A program made the translations under genes and the position numbers. From Bacteroidota bacterium (GTDB lineage Bacteria > Bacteroidota > Bacteroidia > Chitinophagales > Chitinophagaceae), in assembly GCA_947452905.1 (NCBI GenBank), contig CANGEP010000007.1, positions 1-64,000 of the forward strand: a stretch of DNA of 64,000 nt, given 5' to 3'. Positions 36,963 through 44,518 of the stretch are shown one piece after another. The first letter of the stretch is position 1, and the number at the start of each line of letters is the position of its first letter. The notes beneath the pieces are model-generated. The model searched no databases. It saw only the letters and a list, made by a program, of their open reading frames with translations, and was not told the origin of the DNA.

Positions 36963-37835
36963 TTATTTTTTTAAAGCAGCAGCCATTGTTTTACCAATAT
37001 CTGCAGGGCTTGCACAAACGTGAATACCACAAGCAGCCATAATTTTCATTTTAGCTTCAGCAGTATCATCGGCACCACCAATAATAGCACCTGCGTGTCC
37101 CATACGGCGACCGGCTGGTGCTGTTTGACCAGCGATAAAACCAACCACTGGTTTTTTCATATTGTCTTTAATCCAATTAGCGGCATCTGCTTCCATACTT
37201 CCACCAATTTCTCCAATCATGATGATACCTTCAGTAGCGGGATCGTTCATCAATAATTCTACAGCTTCTTTGGTAGTTGTTCCAATAATTGGATCACCAC
37301 CAATACCAATGGCTGTAGTAATACCTAAACCTGCTTTTACTACTTGATCAGCAGCTTCGTAAGTTAAAGTACCACTTTTAGATACAATACCAATAGTACC
37401 TTTCTTAAAAATAAAGCCAGGCATAATACCCACTTTCGCTTCTTCGGCAGTAATAACACCTGGACAGTTAGGTCCAATTAATCTTGTATGTTTACCTAAT
37501 AAATAATTTTTAACTTTTACCATATCCTGCACAGGAATACCTTCTGTAATACACACCACTAAAGCAATGCCTGCATCAGCAGCTTCCATAATAGCATCAG
37601 CAGCAAAAGCTGGAGGTACAAAAATGATACTTACATCAGCACCAGTTGTTTTAACGGCATCGGCCACTGTATTAAAAACAGGACGATCTAAATGTGTTGT
37701 TCCACCTTTTCCAGGAGTAACACCACCAACCAATTGAGTACCGTATTCGATCATTTGAGATGCGTGAAAACTACCTTCTGTACCGGTAAAACCTTGTACG
37801 ATGATCTTTGAATTTTTGTTCACTAAAACTGACAT
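36963..37835 (-). CDS. sucD: Succinate--CoA ligase (ADP-forming) subunit alpha
   Basis: 290 residues. The CoA-binding domain starts [31 protein letters not shown]; the phospho-histidine is H247 in [10 protein letters not shown]. With SucC it interconverts succinyl-CoA and succinate with ATP formation in the TCA cycle. sucC is not adjacent, so the two subunits are encoded at separate loci, as in many Bacteroidota. A perfect -7 element (TATTTTTG) is 26 bases upstream, divergent from the efp promoter. Confidence 0.97.
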   Translation of the reverse strand: MSVLVNKNSKIIVQGFTGTEGSFHASQMIEYGTQLVGGVTPGKGGTTHLDRPVFNTVADAVKTTGADVSIIFVPPAFAADAIMEAADAGIALVVCITEGIPVQDMVKVKNYLLGKHTRLIGPNCPGVITAEEAKVGIMPGFIFKKGTIGIVSKSGTLTYEAADQVVKAGLGITTAIGIGGDPIIGTTTKEAVELLMNDPATEGIIMIGEIGGSMEADAANWIKDNMKKPVVGFIAGQTAPAGRRMGHAGAIIGGADDTAEAKMKIMAACGIHVCASPADIGKTMAAALKK

Positions 37836-37861
37836 GTGGACTGATTTTGTTATTTGTGCCG

Positions 37862-37869
37862 CAAAAATA
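37862..37869 (-). promoter_or_regulatory. -7 promoter element for sucD
   Basis: TATTTTTG on the minus strand, exact TAnnTTTG, 26 bases upstream of the sucD start. No clear -33. Confidence 0.5.
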
Positions 37870-37941
37870 GGCTAAACGAGGTTTTTTACCCTTATTTTCC
37901 CACAAAAATTATTGGTTTTTTTATAAATGGCCTGCAAGTAC

Positions 37942-37949
37942 TACTTTTG
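37942..37949 (+). promoter_or_regulatory. -7 promoter element for efp
   Basis: TACTTTTG, exact TAnnTTTG, 33 bases upstream of the efp ATG and downstream of the longer open frame start at 37854, which supports the shorter efp start. Confidence 0.5.
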
Positions 37950-37982
37950 TCCCTCGCAAAGACAAAAATTAAAACAAAAATT

Positions 37983-38546
37983 ATGGCAACAACTTCAGAC
38001 ATCACACGTGGAATGATTTTGAAATTAGATGGTAGTTTATACTCAGTAGTTGAGTTTGGTGAGAACAAAACAGCTCGTGCAGCTGCAAAGGTTTGGGCTA
38101 AATTAAAAGGAGTAGACAACAAAAGATCGATTGAGAAAACTTGGAATAGTGGTGAAACCGTTTTCCCTATCAGAGTAGAGAAAAAGACCTTTCAATTCTT
38201 ATATAAGGATGATAGTGGGTATAATTTAATGAATAACGAAACTTTTGAGCAAATCGTAATGGCAGAGGAAATGATTGATGCTCCTCAGTTTTTAATGGAT
38301 GGTGCCGAAGTATTCGTGTTTATGAATACTGAAACCGAACAACCTATTGGTGCCGAATTGCCAGAAAAGATTGATGTTTTAATAACTTATTGTGAGCCCG
38401 GTGTTAAAGGAGATACTGCTACACGTGCTTTAAAAGCAGCTACCATCGAGTCGGGTGCTACTGTAATGGTTCCTTTGTTTGTAAACGAAGGTGAAAAAAT
38501 AAAGATTAATACCAAGAACGGCGAATACGTAGAACGCGTTAAATAA
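37983..38546 (+). CDS. efp: Elongation factor P, Arg32-type modification loop
   Basis: 187 residues with the three EF-P domains: KOW-like domain I (1-63), OB domain II and the C-terminal OB domain III with the family signature ending KGDTATRALKAATIESGATVMVPLFVNEGEKI. EF-P relieves ribosome stalling at consecutive prolines. The tip of domain I is unusual: instead of the PGKG loop with Lys34 it reads NKTARAAAKVW, which lines up with the Arg32 loop of Pseudomonas EF-P (NKSGRNAAVV), the rhamnosylated type. Whether R32 is modified is unknown; no earP or epm gene is in this window. I chose the ATG at 37983 (MATTSDITRGM) because the family starts there. A strong terminator separates it from accB. 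Confidence 0.95.
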   Translation: MATTSDITRGMILKLDGSLYSVVEFGENKTARAAAKVWAKLKGVDNKRSIEKTWNSGETVFPIRVEKKTFQFLYKDDSGYNLMNNETFEQIVMAEEMIDAPQFLMDGAEVFVFMNTETEQPIGAELPEKIDVLITYCEPGVKGDTATRALKAATIESGATVMVPLFVNEGEKIKINTKNGEYVERVK

Positions 38547-38564
38547 ACTCAATATTGCCATAGT

Positions 38565-38597
38565 AATAGCCCCCATAATTGGGGGCTATTTTGTTTT
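38565..38597 (+). terminator. Intrinsic terminator of efp
   Basis: AATAGCCCCC (38565-38574) pairs perfectly with GGGGGCTATT (38581-38590), followed by TTGTTTTT. Confidence 0.93.
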
Positions 38598-38703
38598 TAG
38601 GACTTATCAATTTATCCCCAAAAAGCCCTGATTTTGACAAAAAATGCCCAATTATTTGTGTTTTTCGATAAAAAAACCCCAATTTTACCCAAAATTGCCA
38701 AAT

Positions 38704-39168
38704 ATGGACTTAAAACAAATTCACGATCTAATTAAAGTAGTTAACAAAAGTAATATCGGAGAAATTAGCATCGAAGACAAGGATGGTAAAGTAACCATCA
38801 AGCAAAAAGAAGAAAAAATTACAGTGAGCTCGGCGCCTGCTCAAGTATATACTCAAGCACCTGCTGCTCCAGTGGCTTCTGCCCCTGCGGCTCCATCAGC
38901 ACCTGCTGCTGCTCCAGTAGCTGATAATTTAATCACCATTAAAAGCCCCATGATTGGTACTTTTTATCGTCGTGCTGCTCCAGATAAACCTTTAATGGCA
39001 GAAGAGGGCACAGAGGTTAATGTTGGAAAAGTGGTTTGTATCATCGAAGCCATGAAACTGTTTAATGAAATTGAATCTGAAGTAAAAGGTACTATTGTGA
39101 AAGTATTGGTTGAAGATGCTAGCCCAGTAGAATACGACCAACCTTTATTCTTGGTTCAACCAGCGTAA
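38704..39168 (+). CDS. accB: Acetyl-CoA carboxylase biotin carboxyl carrier protein
   Basis: 154 residues. An N-terminal dimerisation helix and strands (MDLKQIHDLIKVVNKSNIGEISIEDKDGKV) are followed by an Ala/Pro linker (44-72) and the biotinyl domain with EAMKLFNEIE; K118 is the biotinylated lysine. It carries the carboxylate between AccC and the carboxyltransferase in malonyl-CoA synthesis. The frame is open back to 38644, but MDLKQI at 38704 is the family start. It is 29 bases upstream of accC and co-transcribed with it. Confidence 0.96.
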   Translation: MDLKQIHDLIKVVNKSNIGEISIEDKDGKVTIKQKEEKITVSSAPAQVYTQAPAAPVASAPAAPSAPAAAPVADNLITIKSPMIGTFYRRAAPDKPLMAEEGTEVNVGKVVCIIEAMKLFNEIESEVKGTIVKVLVEDASPVEYDQPLFLVQPA

Positions 39169-39197
39169 GCCCCCATTTGTAACTTTAAAATTACCCA

Positions 39198-40535
39198 ATG
39201 TTTAAAAAAATATTGATTGCCAATCGTGGCGAAATTGCCCTGCGTATTATTAGAACCTGTCGTGAGATGGGGATTAAAACCGTAGCAGTTTATTCTACTG
39301 CCGATAAAGATAGTTTACATGTAAAATTCGCGGACGAAGCTGTTTGTATTGGTGGACCCAAAGGTTCAGAATCTTATTTGAATATCCCACATATCATGGC
39401 TGCTTGTGAAATTACCAACGCAGATGCTGTGCATCCTGGATATGGTTTTTTAGCAGAGAACTCAAAATTTGCACAAATTTGTTTGGATCATGGCATTAAG
39501 TTTATTGGCCCAACCCCAGATATGATTAATAAAATGGGGGATAAGATTACGGCTAAAGAAACCATGATTAAAGCAGGTGTTCCAGTGGTTCCAGGTGGTG
39601 AAGGGTTATTAGAAAGTGTAGACGCTGCAAAAATATTAGCAAAAGAAATAGCTTACCCAGTTATTATTAAAGCTACTGCAGGTGGCGGTGGTAAAGGAAT
39701 GCGTGTGGTGTGGAACGAATCAGAAATCGAGAAAGCATTTAACGATGCTAAAATGGAAGCTGCAGCAAGTTTCAAAAATGATGGTTTATACATGGAGAAA
39801 TTTGTGGAAGAGCCAAGACATATTGAAATTCAAGTGGCAGGAGACCAATATGGAAGCGTATGTCATTTGAGTGAACGTGATTGTTCAATTCAAAGAAGAC
39901 ACCAAAAATTAGTTGAAGAATCTCCTTCTCCATTTATGACTCCTGAACTTCGTGATAGAATGGGGACAGCAGCAATAAAAGCAGCAAGTGCCATTAACTA
40001 TGAAGGAGTAGGAACTATTGAATTTTTAGTAGACAAGCATCGCAATTTTTACTTCATGGAAATGAACACGCGTATTCAGGTAGAGCATTGCGTTACCGAA
40101 GAAGTAGTGAGCTATGATTTAATTAAAGAGCAAATAAAAATTGCTGCAGGCGAAAAAATATCTGGCCGCAATTACGAACCTCAATTGCATGCTATTGAGT
40201 GTCGTATCAACGCTGAAGATCCCTACAATGATTTTCGTCCTTCGCCAGGAAAAATAACTGTATTACACACCCCAGGTGGTCATGGTGTGCGTATCGATAG
40301 CCATGTGTACACTGGCTATGTGATTCCGCCTTATTATGATTCCATGATTGGAAAACTAATTACAGTTGCACAAACTCGTGAAGAAGCCATTAATACTATG
40401 TATCGCGCTTTAAGTGAGTATGTTATTGAAGGCGTAAAAACAACCATACCTTTTCACTTGCAATTAATGCAAAATGAAGATTTTAGAAAAGGAAATTTTA
40501 CTACTAAATTCTTGGAGACATTCAAAATGAAGTAA
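39198..40535 (+). CDS. accC: Acetyl-CoA carboxylase biotin carboxylase subunit
   Basis: 445 residues, standard length. The biotin carboxylase N-domain starts [25 protein letters not shown]; the ATP-grasp part has [14 protein letters not shown] and the metal/bicarbonate site [16 protein letters not shown]; the C-domain follows. It carboxylates biotin on AccB with ATP and bicarbonate. accA and accD are not in the window. The duplicated hairpin module downstream (40618-40774) probably ends the transcript. Confidence 0.98.
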   Translation: MFKKILIANRGEIALRIIRTCREMGIKTVAVYSTADKDSLHVKFADEAVCIGGPKGSESYLNIPHIMAACEITNADAVHPGYGFLAENSKFAQICLDHGIKFIGPTPDMINKMGDKITAKETMIKAGVPVVPGGEGLLESVDAAKILAKEIAYPVIIKATAGGGGKGMRVVWNESEIEKAFNDAKMEAAASFKNDGLYMEKFVEEPRHIEIQVAGDQYGSVCHLSERDCSIQRRHQKLVEESPSPFMTPELRDRMGTAAIKAASAINYEGVGTIEFLVDKHRNFYFMEMNTRIQVEHCVTEEVVSYDLIKEQIKIAAGEKISGRNYEPQLHAIECRINAEDPYNDFRPSPGKITVLHTPGGHGVRIDSHVYTGYVIPPYYDSMIGKLITVAQTREEAINTMYRALSEYVIEGVKTTIPFHLQLMQNEDFRKGNFTTKFLETFKMK

Positions 40536-40617
40536 TTTTTTCTTCGCTTTTTGAAAAGATAAAAGCTCGAAAAAATGCTCTAATGCTCGCTCAAAATTAT
40601 ATTGAAAATTGGCAAAC

Positions 40618-40687
40618 TGTTTTAAAATAAAGTCTTTACAATACAATCTATAATAATGAATAAGGCCCCGATGAATCGGGGCCTTAT
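40618..40687. repeat. 70-bp direct repeat, copy 1, containing a terminator hairpin
   Basis: Bases 40618-40687 are identical to 40705-40774, separated by 17 bases. The copy holds the stem AATAAGGCCCCGAT/ATCGGGGCCTTATT (40659-40672 and 40675-40688). An outer pair CAATACAAT (40639-40647) / ATTGTATTG (40686-40694) could lengthen it. Lies between the convergent accC and GSIII genes. Confidence 0.9.
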
Positions 40688-40704
40688 TGTATTGAAGAGA
40701 CTTA

Positions 40705-40774
40705 TGTTTTAAAATAAAGTCTTTACAATACAATCTATAATAATGAATAAGGCCCCGATGAATCGGGGCCTTAT
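40705..40774. repeat. 70-bp direct repeat, copy 2, containing a terminator hairpin
   Basis: Exact copy of 40618-40687. The GC-rich stem (40747-40759 with 40762-40774) is palindromic enough to end transcription from both sides, serving accC on plus and GSIII on minus. Confidence 0.9.
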
Positions 40775-40809
40775 CGTTGGGGGAGATTACCTCTGGGGAA
40801 TATCGTATT

Positions 40810-43002
40810 TTATCTTAAAAATAATAATTCTCTGTACTTAGGCAAGGTCCATAATTCATCGTCAACTAATTGCTCTAATTTATCAACGTGGTATCGGATT
40901 TTATCAAAGTATTGAGCTTTTACTTTTGCTTCATAAGCAATGGCTTTATCGCGAGAGTGTTCAATATTATTGGTCACTTTGCGCTCTTCCACCATGGCAT
41001 GTGTATTCTCATATACTTGTTGAATATGCGTACTTACATCTTTCAATAAAGTTAATTGTCCCTTGTATAATTTTTCTGGCAGGGCAGCTTCGCGTAATAA
41101 GTTTACATTTTTAAGTAACTCATTTTGATATTTAATAGCCGCTGGAATAATATGATTAGTTGCTAAGTCGCCAATGACACGTGCTTCAATTTGCACTTTC
41201 TTAATGTATTTTTCTAATTCAATTTCATGACGTGCTTCTAATTCAGCATGAGTGTAAATGCCATTGTCTTTAAATAATTGCTTTGCTTTATCGGTAATCA
41301 TAGCATCTAAAGCCACTGGTGTTGTTTTTAAATTAGGCAAGCCTCTTTTTTCGGCTTCTTTATGCCATGTTTCGCTATAACCGTCGCCTTCAAATAATAT
41401 CTTTTTACTTGCTACAATATATTTTTGAATCACTTGCATAATAGCAATTTCTTTCTTATCTCCTTTTTCTACTAAAGCGTCCACTTCGGCCGAAAATTTA
41501 TTAAGTGTATCAGCAATGATGGTATTTAAAACAGTCATCGGCAAAGCACAGTTGGCAGTAGAACCTACCGCGCGGAATTCAAATTTATTACCTGTAAAAG
41601 CAAAAGGGGATGTTCTGTTGCGATCGGTATTATCAATCATTAATTCTGGGATGCTTCTGTGTAAATCAATTTTTAAAATAGCTTCATCTTGCTCATCAAA
41701 TTTACTATTTACGCGGCTCTCCACATCGTTTAAAACCTTAGTTAAATATTCTCCAATGAAAACAGAAATAATGGCAGGAGGTGCTTCGTTGGCGCCTAAT
41801 CTAAAATCATTAGAAGCGGATGCGATGGATGCTCTTAAAATATCGGCATAATCATGAACAGCTTTAATGGTATTTACGAAAAACGTTAAGAACATTAAAT
41901 TGGTCTTTGGTGTTTTTCCTGGCGCTAATAAATTTACGCCAGTATCAGTAGCTAAACTCCAGTTATTATGTTTACCGCTACCATTTATTCCTGCAAATGG
42001 TTTTTCATGTAACAAAACAACTAAGCGGTGACGCTTAGCTACTCTAGTCATAACATCCATTAAAAGAATATTATGATCTACAGCAATATTTACTTCTTCA
42101 AAAATAGGGGCACACTCAAATTGCGCAGGGGCAACTTCGTTATGTCTGGTTCTTAAAGGAATACCTAACTTGTATGATTCATTTTCAAAGTCGCGCATAA
42201 ATGCATATACTCTTTCTGGAATGGAACCAAAATAATGATCTTCTAATTGTTGTCCTTTAGCTGGTGTAAAACCAAAAACAGTACGACCACATTGTACTAA
42301 ATCGGGACGTGCATTTACCAATGCTTCATCAATCACAAAATATTCTTGTTCCCAACCTAAGGTAGGGGTTACTTTAGTTACGTTTTTATCAAAGTAATTA
42401 CATACAGTTACCGCTGCTTTATTAACCGCTTCTACGGCCTTCATCAATGGTGCTTTGTAATCCAAGGACTCGCCTGTATAAGAAATAAATATTGTAGGGA
42501 TACACAATGTTTTACCATTGCCAATCTCAATTATAAATGGCGGTGAAGAAGGGTCCCATGCTGAATAACCTCTTGCTTCAAAAGTTGCTCTTAATCCACC
42601 ATTAGGAAAAGAAGAAGCGTCTGGCTCTTGTTGTATTAAGGCAGCACCTTCAAACTCTTCGATAGCAGTTCCATCTCCTTTTAATGTAAAAAAGGAATCG
42701 TGTTTTTCGGCGGTGCTACCAGTAAGTGGTTGAAACCAGTGTGTGTAATGGGTTACTCCTTTGCTCTCTGCCCATGCACGCATGCCCGAGGCAATCTGTC
42801 CTGCTACTTGACGATCAATTTTTTTACCACCTCTAACACTTGCTGCCAAACTCTTATATGCTTCTTCACTTAAATATTCTCTTGCCGTTTTTAGCGTAAA
42901 AACATTTTCTCCAAAAACACCTGTAATTTTCGCACCCTTAATATCGGGTGAAGCTGTTTTTTGATGACTCACATGATTCACTGCATCTCTTCTTAATGAC
43001 AT
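40810..43002 (-). CDS. glnN: Glutamine synthetase type III
   Basis: 730 residues from the ATG at 43002 (MSLRRDAVNHVSH), the typical GSIII length of about 720-730. Diagnostic features: an N-terminal GSIII domain (ITGVFGENVFTLKTAREYLSEEAYKSL), the catalytic core with LGWEQEYFVIDEAL, the ammonia/glutamate site VAPAQFECAPIFEE, NGSGKHNNWSL and a long C-terminal helical domain with NTHAMVEERK. It makes glutamine from glutamate and ammonia with ATP, as a double-ring dodecamer. The frame extends 15 codons upstream, but the -7 element (TAAATTTG, 43033-43040) falls inside that extension, supporting 43002. Confidence 0.95.
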   Translation of the reverse strand: MSLRRDAVNHVSHQKTASPDIKGAKITGVFGENVFTLKTAREYLSEEAYKSLAASVRGGKKIDRQVAGQIASGMRAWAESKGVTHYTHWFQPLTGSTAEKHDSFFTLKGDGTAIEEFEGAALIQQEPDASSFPNGGLRATFEARGYSAWDPSSPPFIIEIGNGKTLCIPTIFISYTGESLDYKAPLMKAVEAVNKAAVTVCNYFDKNVTKVTPTLGWEQEYFVIDEALVNARPDLVQCGRTVFGFTPAKGQQLEDHYFGSIPERVYAFMRDFENESYKLGIPLRTRHNEVAPAQFECAPIFEEVNIAVDHNILLMDVMTRVAKRHRLVVLLHEKPFAGINGSGKHNNWSLATDTGVNLLAPGKTPKTNLMFLTFFVNTIKAVHDYADILRASIASASNDFRLGANEAPPAIISVFIGEYLTKVLNDVESRVNSKFDEQDEAILKIDLHRSIPELMIDNTDRNRTSPFAFTGNKFEFRAVGSTANCALPMTVLNTIIADTLNKFSAEVDALVEKGDKKEIAIMQVIQKYIVASKKILFEGDGYSETWHKEAEKRGLPNLKTTPVALDAMITDKAKQLFKDNGIYTHAELEARHEIELEKYIKKVQIEARVIGDLATNHIIPAAIKYQNELLKNVNLLREAALPEKLYKGQLTLLKDVSTHIQQVYENTHAMVEERKVTNNIEHSRDKAIAYEAKVKAQYFDKIRYHVDKLEQLVDDELWTLPKYRELLFLR

Positions 43003-43032
43003 ATGTTTAAAATTTAAATTTATTAACAAAAA

Positions 43033-43040
43033 CAAATTTA
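43033..43040 (-). promoter_or_regulatory. -7 promoter element for GSIII
   Basis: TAAATTTG on the minus strand, exact TAnnTTTG, 30 bases upstream of the preferred start. No clear -33. Confidence 0.45.
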
Positions 43041-43084
43041 CCTCCAATTAATGAGCTCTTTGGAAAATATAAAAGCAGTAATGC

Positions 43085-43114
43085 ACAAAAAATCCCCCAA
43101 TTTCTTGGGGGATT
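43085..43114 (-). terminator. Intrinsic terminator of the type II glutamine synthetase gene
   Basis: AATCCCCCAA (43091-43100) pairs perfectly with TTGGGGGATT (43105-43114) with a 4-base loop; six Ts follow on the minus strand. It shows that the two glutamine synthetase genes are separate transcripts. Confidence 0.93.
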
Positions 43115-43163
43115 ACAATTCAAAACACAATTTATGAATGCTTATTCTAAAAAACCTTGATTA

Positions 43164-44177
43164 TTAAACCTTTGCAGTTTTAACCGTCTTGATAATTCTT
43201 GCAGCAACTTTATAAGGATCAGCTGCTGAATTAGGACGACGATCTTCTAACCATCCTTTCCATCCTTTTTCTACTGCACCAATTGGGATACGAATAGAAG
43301 CACCTCTATCTGAAACTCCGAAAGAGAAATCATGGATAGAAGCTGTTTCGTGTTTACCTGTTAAACGTAAATGATTATCGGCACCATACACTTCGATATG
43401 TTCTTTAACAAATGGACGGAAAGACTCACAAATGGCATCATACACTTCTTTCTTACCACAAGTTCTTAAGGTTGTATTGGAGAAGTTAGCATGCATACCT
43501 GAACCATTCCAGTCTAAAGCACCAAGTGGCTTACAATGCCAGTTAATTGACACACCATATGTTTCGCCTATTCTTTCTAATAAATATCTTGCTACCCAAA
43601 TTTGATCACCGGCTTCTTTAGCACCTTTTGCAAAAATTTGGAATTCCCATTGTCCTGCAGCAACTTCAGCGTTGATACCTTCTACATTTAATCCTGCTTC
43701 TAAACAAATATCTAAATGCTCTTCAACAATATTTCTACCGTAAGCATTGTTAGCACCTACAGAGCAGTAATAAGGACCTTGAGGACCAGGGTAGCCACCT
43801 TCTGGGAAGCCTAATGGTTTGTTAGTAGCTGGATTCCATAAGAAATATTCTTGCTCAAATCCGAACCAGAAATCATTGTCATCATCTTCGATAGTAGCAC
43901 GACCATTAGTGGCATGAGGTGTTCCATCAGAATTTAAAACTTCACACATTACTAAGTAAGCTTCTTTGCGACCTGGATCTTTACAAATAAAAACAGGTTT
44001 TAATAAACAGTCAGAAGAACCTCCTGGCGCTTGCTCTGTGGAAGAGCCATCAAAGCTCCACATATCACAATCTTCTAGTTTGCCACTAAAGTTGTTTTCA
44101 ATTTTTGTTTTGCTTCTTAATGACTGTGTTGGTTTGTAACCATCTAACCAGATGTACTCCAATTTTGATTTAGACAT
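43164..44177 (-). CDS. Eukaryote-like type II glutamine synthetase
   Basis: 337 residues, the short length of GSII. The N-terminal beta-grasp domain has YIWLDGYKPTQSLRSKTKI and MWSFDGSSTEQAPGGSSDCLLKPV; the catalytic domain has FGFEQEYFLWN, the conserved GPYYCSVGANNAYGRNIVEEHLDICLEAG, NAEVAAGQWEFQI, NGSGMHANFSN and the ATP-site DRGASIRIP. It makes glutamine from glutamate, ammonia and ATP. It is separated from GSIII by a terminator. I could not find a good -7 element upstream in the 341-base gap to purL; TAATTTCG at 44250-44257 on the minus strand is one base off. Confidence 0.95.
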   Translation of the reverse strand: MSKSKLEYIWLDGYKPTQSLRSKTKIENNFSGKLEDCDMWSFDGSSTEQAPGGSSDCLLKPVFICKDPGRKEAYLVMCEVLNSDGTPHATNGRATIEDDDNDFWFGFEQEYFLWNPATNKPLGFPEGGYPGPQGPYYCSVGANNAYGRNIVEEHLDICLEAGLNVEGINAEVAAGQWEFQIFAKGAKEAGDQIWVARYLLERIGETYGVSINWHCKPLGALDWNGSGMHANFSNTTLRTCGKKEVYDAICESFRPFVKEHIEVYGADNHLRLTGKHETASIHDFSFGVSDRGASIRIPIGAVEKGWKGWLEDRRPNSAADPYKVAARIIKTVKTAKV

Positions 44178-44518
44178 GATACGAATCTTTAAATATTAAA
44201 AAAATAAAATATATAAGTATAATAACTTGATATCTGCTTTCTGAGCACGAAATTAGTAAAGAAAAATAAATTTTTAAGCATAAATTCTATTGAAAAATCA
44301 AAAATGTGTATAAAATATTAATATTAAATAAAAGTATAATGTAAATTAATTACACAAATGATTGATTTTCAAAGAAATTTTAAAATTAGTTAGCCTTCAA
44401 TAAGATTCGTAAATGAGAATACTACACATTTATAATGTATAAGTGTTGGTAAATCGCTTTATTAGTGCGCTAGCCATTTTGTACCTTTGCGACATCTAAA
44501 AAGAATAATCCTATACCA
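44178..44518. other. Intergenic region between divergent GSII and purL genes
   Basis: 341 very AT-rich bases. It holds the purL -7 element (44482-44489), a short perfect inverted repeat ACATT-TAT-AATGT at 44426-44438 that could be a regulator site, and presumably the GSII promoter. I see no gene or structured RNA. Confidence 0.5.
44482..44489 (+). promoter_or_regulatory. -7 promoter element for purL-hldD
   Basis: TACCTTTG, exact TAnnTTTG followed by C, 29 bases upstream of the purL start. No clear -33. Confidence 0.55.

Noticed and set aside
40464-40733. Minus-strand open frame of 89 codons with a repeated LYCKDFILK peptide
   Set aside because: The peptide repeat only mirrors the 70-bp DNA duplication, and the frame runs through two terminator hairpins and into the end of accC.
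40618-40774. Two repeats with a spacer, considered as a CRISPR remnant
   Set aside because: The repeat is 70 bp with a 17-bp spacer and a terminator hairpin; only two copies and no cas genes.
44426-44438. ACATT-TAT-AATGT as a definite operator upstream of purL
   Set aside because: Only 5 paired bases of A/T-rich sequence; noted in the intergenic entry but not claimed as a site.
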